From: Colletotrichum lupini
Lineage: Eukaryota; Ascomycota; Sordariomycetes; Glomerellales; Glomerellaceae
Assembly (NCBI RefSeq): GCF_023278565.1
Contig: NC_064673.1
Span: forward strand, 124,001-188,000
DNA: 64,000 nucleotides
Direction of reading: 5' to 3'
In this document: one piece after another, positions 35,101 through 45,742 of the stretch
How positions within the stretch are numbered: the first letter of the stretch is position 1
Layout of the letters: each line of letters starts with the position of its first letter
Notes under the pieces: generated by a model
What the model was told of the DNA's origin: nothing
Databases searched by the model: none
Seen by the model: the letters and a program-made list of their open reading frames with translations, nothing else
Made by a program: the position numbers and the translations under genes

Positions 35101-36800
35101 AAGGGTACTTAGGGTAAATTTAAAAGGGCTTAATTAGTTAGATAATAATAAAGTAGGGTTACTTATTCTTAACTTAAAGAATTATTATATTAAGTATATA
35201 ACGTTAGGGGAGTCGAATACCGTAGATTTTACTATGTCTTTTACCTTAAGTATATTAAATATTAATATAAAAAGTTTTAATAAGCGTAGTATATTAATAT
35301 ATCGTTTTAAACTTCTCTCGAGGGCCTTCTTAATAAGATCTATTTTATAAACGAGGTTGTAATATCGTATATTAAGTATAAAAAAAGAATTATAAATTAT
35401 CCTATAATAAATAGCGTTACGATAGTATCCGTTATACGTTAGTTTAAAAAGAAAATATAATATTAAATTAAAAAGTCTACCTCGTAGGGCGTTATTATAT
35501 TATAATCTAAAGATAAAAAAAAGAGAAAATCTCCCCTTTTTAGGGATATATCGAGGCTTATTATAGTTTATAATAATATATACTACTCGGGCTATCCCAA
35601 AGCTTCCTTCTCTTTCTACCTCGCTCCGTAACTTATAAATTAAATAATACGGTTACTTAGCTTTTTAAATCCTTATTATTATAAAATTAAAAAGTCCGTT
35701 AAACATATTCTTTTTTATAATTTAGTATAGTATCGGTTACTTTTCTTTCTTTTTAATCTTTTAAGGGGAAGTGCGATTTTCGCTATATCCAAAAATTCAC
35801 TTATAATAAAAAGTACTTATTAAGTTATTTAATAAAATATTTAACTCCTCGCAGATATAATATAAGTAATATTATTAACCTTTACTCCGGCCGCTTAAAA
35901 TTAGGCTTTTTTGAAAACGGTAAGCTACGATTTATAATATTAATATCCCGCTAGGGTCTTATTATAACTTAATAAGGGCGAAAATTCGCTAGGTCTACGG
36001 ATCGTTATAAAATAAAAATTACCTTTTTTAAAAATCGTACGTAGCGGCTAAGGAGGTTTTTTCTTATTTATAATATCGGTTTATATAGTTATCCTCGCTC
36101 CTATTACTAAATAATATAAAAATAAATATAGTTCTTCTTAACCTAAGTCCGCCTTTCTTTATTATCTTATTAAAATAACTTTAAGATTAGCTTTATTAAT
36201 TAATATTATAAAAAAAAAGATCTTTTATTCTAAATATTATCGTCTTTTTAATAATATTCGGTTAGGCTTACGGTTTTATTAAGTATTTCGCTAATTATTT
36301 CTTCTTAGTAATATCTCTTCTCTAGGATTTATTAAGGATATTATTATTAAACTTTTTATATACCTCTCTCGCTAAGCTCTCTAACTTCCTCGTCCTACCT
36401 CTTTAGTATAATCTTCTCCTCGTAAAGTATATCCTCTACCTTTGCGTCGATATAAGGGGGCTTTTTAATAACAATTCTTATATTATATAATAAGTATTTT
36501 ATATATACTACTTTCTCTAGGGTCCTTTTACTAAATATAAACCCGGCTATTTAAAATCTAATTTTATACGCGTTTCCGAAGCGTCGAATATTATTAATAT
36601 TATATTTATATTAATTAATAATATTACTATTTTTCTAATAAAGTAGCTTTCTATCCCTCCTTTAATAAGTAAGTAACGAGGTAATAATCGCCTATTAAAT
36701 AATAAATAAATAACCGTAGTTATATATAATAAGATAGCTTACTTTAGAGGGGCCTAAGGGCGTTAGAAAATTACCCTCGCAATCTGCCTCTAAGTACTAT

Positions 36801-36928
36801 TAAAAAGTAATAGTAATTATACTTATTTTCTCTAAGTATAAAGTGCGCTCTAGTACGGTGCTAATATAGCTCTACTGATTATATAATAATACACACTGTG
36901 GGTGGGGGTTAGTGGTGCCAGCTTCTTA
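36801..36928 (-). repeat. 5' LTR of outer gypsy element
   Basis: The 128-bp partner of 19495-19622. It is less RIP-mutated at its outer end, where GTGGGTGGGGGTTAGTGGTG is retained. It marks the right boundary of the AT-rich block; GC-rich unique sequence starts at about 36930. Confidence 0.85.
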
Positions 36929-38360
36929 GGTAGGAGAGATCCGAGAGACGTCTGCGCCTATGGGAGTCTTTTCCTACGGACGGGCTCAGGCCCCCCCCTT
37001 GTTCGGCAATCGTTACTCTTGGCTTTGGCTCTTGTTCGTTTTCGTCTGAAAATTTTTGAGCCTCATGCTCTTGGCCCAACGTCCAATGTTTAAAGTCACC
37101 TATGACGCTCTTTTCCTCGCTAGAGTTTCAGCAACTCTAGATAAGGCAAAGTTTTCTCTTTCGTCCGTTTCCCTTCTCTGAAAGGAGCTCAGACTATCTC
37201 TCTTCAAATCCCAGTCACGTCAGGCCTCTTCCCAGCGCGCCACCGGTCGTATTTCGGGGTCGCCCGTGGAAACAGCAACATGGACTGACTCAAGGTGGGC
37301 GAGATGAGGCCACTCTGCGGCTCTGCTTCTGGGTCCTTTAGGTAAAGAATAGGTCACAATATCCACCCTATTACGATGCAAAAACTCTACCAATTGCCTC
37401 AGTCCCGCATTTACACGACCGCGAGCAGAGCAACCCCGTCAGCAACCCTCAACTTGCTGGCACGCGTTCCTAGTTTTCTTGACAACGAGAAATACAACTT
37501 TCCACTGGGAAACTCGGGGAAGCAGCACGCGGCCTCACGCAAAGACCAATGTGTCAATTCTGGAATCTCAGGGACGCTGGTCGATTTCGCGGGGAAAGTC
37601 TGCAACGGTTTATTCCCCCGCAATTTCACAAACGCACGGAATCCGGTCCCAAAGCAAGGGGGGCCGGGTTGATGATTCTCTTGTACAAAGTACGAGTCGT
37701 CGAATAGCAGAGCTTTCCGTGGGACTTGAGTATCCGTATGTCAGCCATCTAGGTAATCTGGCTGACGAACTCTTGCCGCCCACTCGCCCACTCTCTCGTC
37801 CCTCGTCCGTGGTAAGACCATCTACCCATCCCCATCCCCATCCCATTCCATTTCCCAGGTGCCGGTGTCACCGCCCACGATCGCGGGGGGGCCAAAAGAT
37901 AAGGACCCTGGTCCAATCATCGTAGGTTCCGGGCCTCAGTCGAGGTGAACTGCTTTCCAACTCGACGAGGTCGAGCCCTCGGCCTGACTCCGGGGTCGGT
38001 GCTGATGCTCCGCCCTTTGCCACCATATATCCCGCCTCCGTCTTCCCATCTTCTTGTTGTTGTTTCTCTCTTTCAGTCCAACCGGCTCTTGACTCTTCAT
38101 CTCTCTCTCTTCTCTCTTTCTTCAACCGAAGTCAGACCTGTTCAACCCGGTCCGTCCTGTTGTGCGTCCGAGTGTGTTTGTCTCATACAACGCCCTCAAC
38201 TCCAACAACACCCATCTCGCCTTTGACATCATCCCGTCAAAGCGTCCTCCCCTCCTCCTCTTCCTCCGCCCGGGCCCCACGCCACACGCAAAACTTGGAC
38301 TAGAGACCAAAAAAACCACACTCTCTCCAACCTTACACACACTCCAACAAGGAGCCCATC
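36929..38360. promoter_or_regulatory. Upstream region and 5' leader of the amino-acid transporter gene
   Basis: GC-balanced sequence between the gypsy nest and the transporter. The final 330 bases are strongly pyrimidine-rich (CT tracts at about 38040-38130 and CTCC tracts at 38240-38270), as is usual for transcription starts of well-expressed filamentous-fungal genes. A CATATAT motif lies near 38023. A CCCATC microsatellite is at about 37825-37860. No independent gene is supported. Confidence 0.5.
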
Positions 38361-39856
38361 ATGGATCACGACCAGACTAGACAACAGCAGGCTCATGCCG
38401 CCGACAACAAGGACACCAAGTCCTCCGACGGCGCCGCTGTCGCCCCCCAATTTTCCCGCGATGCCGTCTTCCCCGGCGAAGTAGTCGGCGAAGTCACCGA
38501 CCTCAACCGCCAGGATCTCGAGAAGCAAAAGGCCGCCCAGGGCAGCGCCCACTTCCACCGCCTCGGCTGGAAGCGTCTCACCGTCGTCCTCATCGTCGAG
38601 GCCATCGCCCTCGGCAGTCTGTCTCTCCCCGCCGCCTTCGCCTCCCTCGGTATGGTCGCCGGCGTGATTGTGTGCGTCGCCTTGGGCTTGATCGCCATTT
38701 ACACCAGTGACGTCGTCGGTCAGGTCAAGATCAAGTTCCCTCACGTGTCGCACTACGCCGACGCCGGTCAGCTCATGTTTGGCCGCTGGGGCTACGAAAT
38801 CATCGGTGCCATGTTCGCGCTTCAGTTGACGTTCCTGGTTAGCTCTCACACCCTCACCGGCGCCATCGCTTTTGGCAACATCACCAACGACGGCGCGTGC
38901 TCCATTGTCTTTGCCGTCGTCTCCGCCATTATCCTGCTGATTCTTGCCATCCCCCCGTCCTTTGCCGAAGTCGCCATCCTGGGATACATTGATTTCGTCT
39001 CCATCATTCTCGCCATCGGTATCACCATCATCGCGACCGGTATCAACAGAGGTGAAATTACCACCGCTCCCTGGTCTGCCTGGCCCAAGGATGGTATCAC
39101 GTTCGCCGAGGCCTTCATCGCCATCACCAACGTTGTCTTCGCTTACAGCTTTGCCATTTGCCAGTTCTCCTTCATGGACGAGATGCACACCCCGACAGAC
39201 TACAAGAAGTCCATCTGGGCCCTTGGTCTGATCGAGATCTTCATCTACACCTTCACTGGCGCCCTCATCTACGCCTTTGTTGGCCAGGATGTCAAGTCCC
39301 CTGCCCTGCTGTCCGCCGGTAACACCATCTCCAAGATTGCGTTCGGCGTTGCCCTCCCCGTCATCTTCATCTCGGGATCCATCAACACCACCGTTGTCGG
39401 CCGCTACATCCACGGTCGTGTTTACAAGGACTCCATCATCCGCTTCATCAACACCAAGATGGGCTGGATCACTTGGCTCGGTCTCATCACCGTCATCACC
39501 ATCATCGCCTTCATCATCGCCGAAGCCATCCCCTTCTTCTCCGAGCTTCTGTCCATCAGCTCCTCGCTCTTCATCTCCGGCTTCACTTTCTACTTCCCTG
39601 CCCTGATGTGGTTCATGCTCATGCGCGAGGGTTCCGTCTTTGCCAAGGAGAACCTCATGAAGACTGCGCTCAACGGTCTTGCCTTCATCATCGGCATTGT
39701 TGTTCTGCTTTGCGGTACCTACGCCAGTATTGTTGAGATTGTGAGTTTCCCTGTATATGCCCACTCAAGTGTAACCATGCTAATTGTCTCGAATAGGACC
39801 TCAAGTTCAAGACTGGAAAGATCAGCAGCCCCTTCACCTGCGCTTCCCTCGCTTAA
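38361..39856 (+). CDS. Amino-acid transporter, AAAP family (Mtr-like)
   Basis: Two exons, 38361-39740 and 39797-39856, with a 56-bp intron (GTGAGT...AATAG). The product is 479 residues. A hydrophilic N-terminus of about 65 residues precedes roughly eleven hydrophobic segments, beginning with WKRLTVVLIVEAIALGSLSLP, which matches the first helix of the Aa_trans (PF01490) family and of Neurospora Mtr-type neutral amino-acid permeases. The likely role is proton-coupled uptake of neutral or aromatic amino acids at the plasma membrane. Without splicing, the frame would add about 38 polar residues ending in a stop at 39911; splicing instead gives a short tail, DLKFKTGKISSPFTCASLA, typical of the family. 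Codon use is strongly C-ending, suggesting high expression. A large antisense open frame on the other strand is a shadow of this codon bias. Confidence 0.92.
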
Positions 39857-40384
39857 ATACCAATCTCGTCGAATTTGTAGTTTTGATAGTGCAGATAATA
39901 ATACCCCTTGAGTTATCTTGTAACATGCAGCAAAGCGTCTCAGCTCGTGCCATTCTATTGAGAGAAGCAACCATAGTAGCCCTTTGAGGGTGCAGTCCGA
40001 TTTGTGCATGTTCAAGACGTAAGCCCTTGTGAAGAAGCCGAAGCCCGATAGGATTGCTCTCGCTGGACTATTAACTGCTTGTGGTCTGCTGCTGCTGAAC
40101 CACACGTTGCTGTAAGATGTGTCTTGCCGGCTGAAAGACCATCTTGCTAACGTGTACACTCATCATTAATAATGCTTTCACAGAGTTCATAGGATCTCAT
40201 TTAATAACAAAACCAATTGCAAGTACTAACTCCATGATCGATAAAACAGGCCCATGGTACCAAAACTCCAGGCCGAGTCCAATTATCCCACACGCCAACA
40301 TTTCCATTCTATCCCCTTCCCCACCCCTTCACCAGCAACTCAACCACCAGCTCATTTCTCCGTTTCCTACGTGTTGCCCTTGTC
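39857..40384. other. Intergenic region between convergent genes
   Basis: The 3' flank shared by the transporter (+) and paralog A (-). No gene, repeat or RNA is visible. Confidence 0.4.
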
Positions 40385-41452
40385 TTAGTCACTTCCGGTG
40401 CTCTTCATCCAGGCTTCACCTGATTCGCTTCCGATACTCTTGAGCCAAACGCCAATCATGTTTCGGCGGATTTTGTTTGACTCATTATTGAGCACCAGTA
40501 CTCGAACCCTGTTGCCCGGACCCCGACGAAGCCGGTCGATCTCGTTCACCTTCGGGAAGGTCAACATGTCGGTAAACTCGAATATTGCCAGTGACTGATA
40601 GTCTCCGAGTATGGCGTAGGGAGCGTCTTCCACGACGGCATGGGTGGCAATCCCGTGAAGCGTTGTGGTGACTTCCTTTTCGAACGGAGACTTGGGATGA
40701 TTTTCGATTCCGAAGGTCGACTCAAACTCACGATTGTGAGGTGTCGTGTAGTTTCGGAGGCCACTTGTGAGGCGTAGGAAGTCTTGCGCAATCCCCTCAT
40801 GGTTGGCCGTCTCGAGCATCTCCGTCAGCTCGGCGCCATTGTTTTGTACCTCCTGCCACAAATTCAGCAGTCCCACAGGGGCCTTGTCGAGCTCTGTCTC
40901 CAACTCCTCCACGGCGACCAGGCCTCTATCCTTGTGCTCGGCGACGAGCATCGATTCAATGGGTTCTTGACCAGGAGCGGTCAGTTTACACTTGGCCGTC
41001 CAGCCTGGGACGGGAATGATCGACGCTGGCTCGAATGGCTGGTGATTGTGGATCTTGATCATCTTCCCAGCTTGAGTCGTTCTATCTATCACCAAAGTTC
41101 CCGGCATGTGCCCTTTGACGAGAACCAGCCCAACATCTCGGTTGATGGAGTCTTCGATTGATCTAGCCACGTCCGATACGTTTCGGTGAAACAGGATGGT
41201 GGGGTTGGGACGTCCGAGGTCGACGCCGTCAAGCAGTCTGAAGTCTGCAGTATCTAAAAACCGATCCGCGACCTTGGTGTAATAGTCGCTAGGTGCTCGA
41301 CTCAAGACCCTTGGTAAATCGATCTTGTTGGCTGTTTCACCTGCATCGCGCAAGTTCTTCGACCTGGGGCAATCTCCAATTGAGATGTCCGGCAAAGGGG
41401 CGTCGTTGCGAATAGCTGCCACGATTGGCGGCTTGGCCTGTTGGTCACCCAT
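40385..41452 (-). CDS. Uncharacterised fungal protein, paralog A
   Basis: A single-exon frame of 355 residues with no family I recognise. It begins MGDQQAKPPIVAAIRNDAPLP. It then shows blocks shared with the gene at 44696-45742: YYTKVADRFLDTADF, DLGRPNPTILFHRNVSDVARSI, a TL-I-TTQ strand, HKDRGLV, and a C-terminal LRRGPGNRVRVLVLNN...WLKSIGSE. No signal peptide or membrane segment, so it is probably cytosolic or nuclear. The block spacing is conserved between the two copies, indicating a single globular fold of about 300 residues. The two copies stand in the same orientation on either side of a kinase-like gene. The function is unknown and I do not guess one. The start codon is supported by the aligned start of the paralog. 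Confidence 0.8.
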   Translation of the reverse strand: MGDQQAKPPIVAAIRNDAPLPDISIGDCPRSKNLRDAGETANKIDLPRVLSRAPSDYYTKVADRFLDTADFRLLDGVDLGRPNPTILFHRNVSDVARSIEDSINRDVGLVLVKGHMPGTLVIDRTTQAGKMIKIHNHQPFEPASIIPVPGWTAKCKLTAPGQEPIESMLVAEHKDRGLVAVEELETELDKAPVGLLNLWQEVQNNGAELTEMLETANHEGIAQDFLRLTSGLRNYTTPHNREFESTFGIENHPKSPFEKEVTTTLHGIATHAVVEDAPYAILGDYQSLAIFEFTDMLTFPKVNEIDRLRRGPGNRVRVLVLNNESNKIRRNMIGVWLKSIGSESGEAWMKSTGSD

Positions 41453-42755
41453 CGTGACGTGTCTGCAAATTGGTATCGGTTACCTGATTTCTTGATGGGT
41501 TAGCCAAAGATACTGATTTAGGGTGAGGTAGAGTAAGATACCTATTCGGCAAATATTCCTATTTTGTCTAGACAGACCGACGGGATGACTGAGGAAATAA
41601 CAGTCGGCGATTGTGGTTGAGAATCGTTGAGGGGAGCAAGTTGGTCGTTGGTTCCGGGAAAACAAAGACAAGGTGGCTCAAGAAGGGACGCGTGTTGAGG
41701 TAAGGTAGGTACGCCTGGGAGCCAAGGTAGGCGTAGGTAGTAAACCTTCAGGTGAGGCAGGCGCGTCCCGTTGTAGGGCGGGTGGAAGGGGGAGTAGCGG
41801 TCAGAGTGAGGGTGGGCATATCTGACCTGGCCCTCATCTAGCCCTTAAAGACTACATGTATATTCACTTACCTACCTCAATGATGAAGCTGATCAGGAAC
41901 ACTCATCTTATCACGTGATGAGTGATGAGTCTCGAGTATGGTGATTGATGCTCTCATGACAAGTCTCTGACCACTGTCAGAGGAGACCAGGACGTGCCCA
42001 AACGAATAGTGGGGACGGGAGGAATAAGGTACTTGCCTTGATGGGGGGGAGACAGATCGAGATTGGCCAGTGCAGTTGCGGAGCCGCAGAACCTTAAGGT
42101 GCCTTCCTCGATTTTCGTACCTCACCTCACCTTACCCAGTGGGTGGCATTGTTGGCCGCCCAGCAACCTACCTCTATTTTCATTAAGGTATCCATACTGT
42201 TTTATCCCTCTTAAATCTCCTGTTGTTCTTATTGTCTCCTATTACTTTTAATATCTGTCCTTTTCTTTTTCTTTTTCTTGTCTGTGATGTAGTCCTTGAG
42301 AATACTAGGTAGCCTTTAGTTACAATACAAAGAATCGATCTCGTAATCATATTGCGTTGATAGGCATCTTTTTGGATCACCTAACTCCGAGGTGACTACT
42401 AAGGTACCTGCTCCCGTGAGTGGGTCTGACCATACACATTTGGAAGGTCCTCGTGATACCACCTTTGTGCCTTCCCTACCTCCCATGCCTCACCTTGGTA
42501 CCGCACAAGGTAATCCGAAGCCCTTACCTACCTTGGCGCTTTCAATCTTCACTTTCGCCTACCCCAAGGTTTTTCATTCATCCTTGCCGTCCTTCATCCA
42601 CAATTTTGCTCAGCTTTTCGTTGTACAACTGAGTTTCATCGCGAACCCGTCGATTTTGTCTCTCAAATTCAACAGGTAAGTCTACTTCCATTCAGCCTAA
42701 ACCGGCATCAGACTGATCAAGGATATCAAAAATCAGACTTTGAGACGAAATCGAC
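41453..42755. promoter_or_regulatory. Divergent intergenic region with dense AGGT/ACCT motifs
   Basis: A 1.3-kb spacer between paralog A (-) and the kinase-like gene (+). It is unusually rich in short AGGTA/TACCT words, for example around 41695-41760, 42110-42150 and 42390-42540. No gene is visible. The last part holds the leader of the kinase-like gene, with a predicted 5' UTR intron at 42676-42736. Confidence 0.45.
42676..42736 (+). other. Predicted 5' UTR intron of the kinase-like gene
   Basis: A 61-bp segment with donor CAG|GTAAGT, an internal CTGATC branch-like motif and acceptor AATCAG, ending 19 bases before the ATG at 42756. There is no in-frame coding upstream, so it would lie in the untranslated leader. 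Confidence 0.5.
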
Positions 42756-44006
42756 ATGGCTTCTTCCTCTCCCGAGGAGACAGCTGTCAGACGTCGAAGG
42801 GAGGATATGGACATTCTCCCCGAACACGAGAAGAATTACTCGCCAGGACGACGACTTCTTCTCCGATCACACAGACCGCTTCCGCCCTACGGCGATCATC
42901 ACTACCCGCTTCCGGATGGCTGGAATTCTCGCGACATGATGGTATCCGATGAAGAGAAGGCCTTTTCGCTCAGACGACTGGTTTTCCACCCGAACAATGC
43001 GCCCAAGACCATTGACAAGAACAACCAAGATGGCCATGCTGCTTCCATGGAGGTCGAGATCATTCGGATGATTGACGGCAGTGCTGGATACCATCCTGGT
43101 CCCCAAAAAGTGCTTTGCAAAGTTGTCGCTTCGCCATCGGCCGCCCCAAATGAGCGAGAGCATGAGATCCCGTCTGAGGGACAGCTACTCTTCCTGAAGG
43201 TGTTCGATCCCTTGTTCTGGCACAAGACCATCGACATCACCAAGCGCCTCATCAAAGTCACAATCCAGGCCGACTCAGCATTCAGTGACGAATTCGGCGC
43301 CTACAACCGCCTCTTTGAAAAGGAGCTCACTGGCTTCCCCCATGTCGCTCCTCAATTCTATGGAGGATGGATCACGGAAGTCAAGTCGATCAACCCATCG
43401 TTCGTAGACCGGACCCGGGATGTTGCGGTGCTTGCAACCGAATTTATCGATGGCACCGGCCTCGACCAACTCTTTGCACTTGATGGCCCCAAGTATGAGG
43501 TGGTTGAGCTATACAACAGCGCCGAGTCACGCGATGCTTTCACCACAGATCTCGATACAAGAATGGATACTATAAAGCAGCTCATGGACGGTACTATGTC
43601 GGAAGAGTACATTGGAGTTGATCATTGCCGTTTTCACTCTAGCAATGTTATAATTTCCATGCGAAACCTCGGTGAGCCGCTGGAGAAACCCAGGGCTGTT
43701 CTGATTGGCTATGGGCAGGCGTTGGTCGATGATTTGCGCAGGGAGCCTGCTGACACGTACAAGAACTATCCAACAAAGCCCCATCCGTTCCTTCGATTCG
43801 GCTGGCAGAGACTGGAGTCTTTCGCAGGCTGGATCCCTGCCCATTGGAAAGGTCCGAACATCAACCGCCCGCGTTTGCTCGACCAATGGGTCGTTCAAAC
43901 ATTTGGTCCTTTGACGCCCAATGAAGAATATACCTTTCTTGCGTCCGACGATCTGGCCGAGCTCGAGGGAACATCTACAAGCGCCTTGCCCGAGGAACAG
44001 CCTTAG
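42756..44006 (+). CDS. Divergent protein-kinase-like fold protein, uncharacterised
   Basis: A 416-residue frame to a TAG at 44004-44006. The region around residues 145-330 follows the order of a degenerate kinase fold: LLFLKVFDPLF (strand with a lysine), a helix with FSDEFGAYNRL, VLATEFIDGTGLDQLF at the hinge, EEYIGVDHCRFHSSNVII where a catalytic loop would be, and AVLIGYGQALVDD where DFG would be. The catalytic Asp and DFG Asp are not evident, so it is probably a pseudokinase-like protein; this type is common in plant-associated Sordariomycetes. The same frame continues after the TAG for 114 more sense codons, acidic and Ser/Thr-rich, to a second TAG at 44346-44348. The TAG at 44004 may therefore be a recent nonsense change (CAG to TAG) that trims a disordered tail. 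Confidence 0.75.
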   Translation: MASSSPEETAVRRRREDMDILPEHEKNYSPGRRLLLRSHRPLPPYGDHHYPLPDGWNSRDMMVSDEEKAFSLRRLVFHPNNAPKTIDKNNQDGHAASMEVEIIRMIDGSAGYHPGPQKVLCKVVASPSAAPNEREHEIPSEGQLLFLKVFDPLFWHKTIDITKRLIKVTIQADSAFSDEFGAYNRLFEKELTGFPHVAPQFYGGWITEVKSINPSFVDRTRDVAVLATEFIDGTGLDQLFALDGPKYEVVELYNSAESRDAFTTDLDTRMDTIKQLMDGTMSEEYIGVDHCRFHSSNVIISMRNLGEPLEKPRAVLIGYGQALVDDLRREPADTYKNYPTKPHPFLRFGWQRLESFAGWIPAHWKGPNINRPRLLDQWVVQTFGPLTPNEEYTFLASDDLAELEGTSTSALPEEQP

Positions 44007-44348
44007 AGTGGCAGTCACCTGGAAACGGTTGCCCCGACGGTCGCGACTACTTCTGACCCCTCGGTAAAGTCCGTGGACTCCGACAATGCCCATGTCTCAA
44101 CAACGCTTCCTACCGAGGAAGATCACAATGAGAACATTCCCAGCCCGGACGACAAAGACGAAGCAGCCGGTCCTTCTTCTGACGACTCCCACCCTATGCC
44201 GCAGTCTCTACTGTTGGCTGGAATATCTGGCGAGCGCGACTCTTACACTGAGTCGCAAGATTCGAGGCCCACTAATCAGGACATTGACTCTTTAACAACT
44301 GATTTGGAGAGTCTGACACTCGAGGACAAATCGGACAACATTTTCTAG
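44007..44348 (+). other. In-frame coding-like tail after the TAG of the kinase-like gene
   Basis: 114 codons in the same frame as 42756-44003, free of stops until TAG at 44346. They encode an acidic, Ser/Thr/Asp-rich tail with elements such as PSPDDKDEAAGPSSDD and a closing DSLTTDLESLTLEDKSDN. The composition is protein-like and it follows directly on the stop. It may be the former C-terminus. Confidence 0.55.
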
Positions 44349-44695
44349 GAAGAGAGGGGCGGCACTGCAAATTGGTATTGGGATTGACATTGAGGTAGTT
44401 AGCGGTAACTTGGTGGATGCCAAGCGGCGGCACATGATGGGCACAATCAAGAAACATAACTGAATTGAGAAGTTGCTGCTGTATCCTTTATCCCACTCTC
44501 AAGCTTCCTCTCTACAGATACAGAAGTGAAGTAATGTTGATGCCGTAGGAAACGTGAGCCTTTCTGCACGGCAAGTTCCTCAAGCCCACATCAATCGCCC
44601 CCAATAGCCCCCAATCGCCTCTATAAGAACCCATCGCCAAACGTCCCCTTTGGTTCCAGAACAATCCACAAATGCTGGCCAGAAATGTGCAAACA
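44349..44695. other. Short convergent intergenic region
   Basis: 347 bases between the 3' ends of the kinase-like gene (+) and paralog B (-). Nothing recognisable apart from a local repeat of CAATCGCC/CCCCCAAT words near 44585-44610. Confidence 0.35.
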
Positions 44696-45742
44696 TTAGT
44701 CATGGAGAACGTGAATGCTGCGTAGCCAGGCACCGAGAACGACGCGTCGGATTTGAGCCGGGTTTTCGACGACCACTGCGCTAACAATCTGGCCTGGTCC
44801 TGCTCGAAGCCGCGTGATCTCGTCCTTTGACATGAAGTCTCTCGTGAGACCCTCAAACTCAAACATGATCAAGGATTGATGCTCCATGAAACCGACAAAG
44901 CGAGCGGGAGTGGTGATAGCGTAACTCGTCGATTGATGCAGTGTCTCCGTGACATGCGGAGTGAATGGGGTGGCTAACTGCCGACCCAGCGTAGACTGCT
45001 TCTTGTAACGAACATTCGACTGTCGAAGAACCTGGGCCGCGGTGTCGGCGCTTGCGACGGCTTGGTCGTTACCCGAATTTGTCGCGATAGAGTTCGAAAC
45101 CTGATTGCCACGTTCCGCGAATTCCTTCATAGCACCAACCAATCGCTCGTGAGTCATTTGCATTTCGCTCTCAAACTCCTTAGTGAAGACCAAGCCCCGG
45201 TCCTTGTATTCCAAAACGAGGTTCGAGAGGATCTGTTCTTTGCCGGGTTCGGGGGTGTAGGCACACGCGGCTGTCCAGTCGGGGATGCATGTGATAGGAC
45301 TGGGCTCATACGGCTCGGGGTCAGGAATGTCGATTTTGTTGTATCTCTGTGTGGTGCTGCTCATCGTGAGTGTTCCATCTGGGTGCCCCCCAAGAAGCAC
45401 CAATGCGATCACTCGGTTGATGGTTTCGTCAATGGACCTTGCAACATCTGACTCATTGCTGTGAAGCACAATCGAGGGATCTGGTCTGCCAGTGTCTAGA
45501 CCAGCCAATGCCTCAAAGTCGGCATTGTCTAAAAAGTCATCTGCGACATCTGTATAGTATGCGGCATTGCGGTATTTGAGAGCCTTGGATAGCTCAACCT
45601 GATGGCAAGACTCGCTGGCTTTGTGCAAGTCTTTCGGATGGCTGCGAGGTGCGACTTGGATGATGGGAAACGGCGCGTCGTTACGGATTGCGATGACAAT
45701 CGGCGGCTTCTACTGCTGATCTTCCTCCATTGCATCCGACAT
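44696..45742 (-). pseudogene. Uncharacterised fungal protein, paralog B, with early in-frame TAG
   Basis: It is homologous along its length to paralog A at 40385-41452: YYTDVADDFLDNADF, DTGRPDPSIVLHSNESDVARSI, YKDRGLVFTKEFESEM and LRAGPGQIVSAVVVENPAQ...WLRSI all align. The matching start is the ATG at 45742-45740, giving MSDAMEEDQQ. Then a TAG at 45712-45710 stands where paralog A has a sense codon, followed in frame by KPPIVIAIRNDAPFP, which matches paralog A's KPPIVAAIRNDAPLP. From there 338 codons are open to the stop. Translation from the next internal Met would lose the conserved first third. It is therefore a probable pseudogene caused by one nonsense change (CAG to TAG fits RIP's CpA to TpA). 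Readthrough or a sequencing error is the alternative. Confidence 0.72.

Larger units (their letters stand above)
19495..36928 (-). mobile_element. RIP-degraded gypsy-type LTR retrotransposon (outer element of a nest)
   Basis: Two 128-bp direct repeats (19495-19622 and 36801-36928) bound a 17.4-kb AT-rich block. The ends are TAAAAAG...CTTCTTA, the RIP form of TG...CA ends. GGTA follows the right repeat and precedes the left one, consistent with a 4-5 bp target duplication. Without the inner element (20896-28961) the outer one is about 9.4 kb. It reads on the minus strand. A gag CCHC knuckle, decayed to YFNYYK*GYISLEY, is at 34189-34230. An RT active site, decayed from FVDD to FVNN, is at 30383-30394. 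RNase H, with EKETLIIIRALTKY and IIIYTDY, is at about 29618-29716. The order gag-RT-RNase H without an integrase between fits Ty3/gypsy. It is densely stop-filled and dead. Confidence 0.85.

Noticed and set aside
38229..39764. Long minus-strand open frame (511 codons) with acidic, repetitive composition
   Set aside because: It is exactly antisense to the amino-acid transporter and arises from its C-ending codon bias; the composition (runs of Asp/Gly/Glu) is typical of such shadows.
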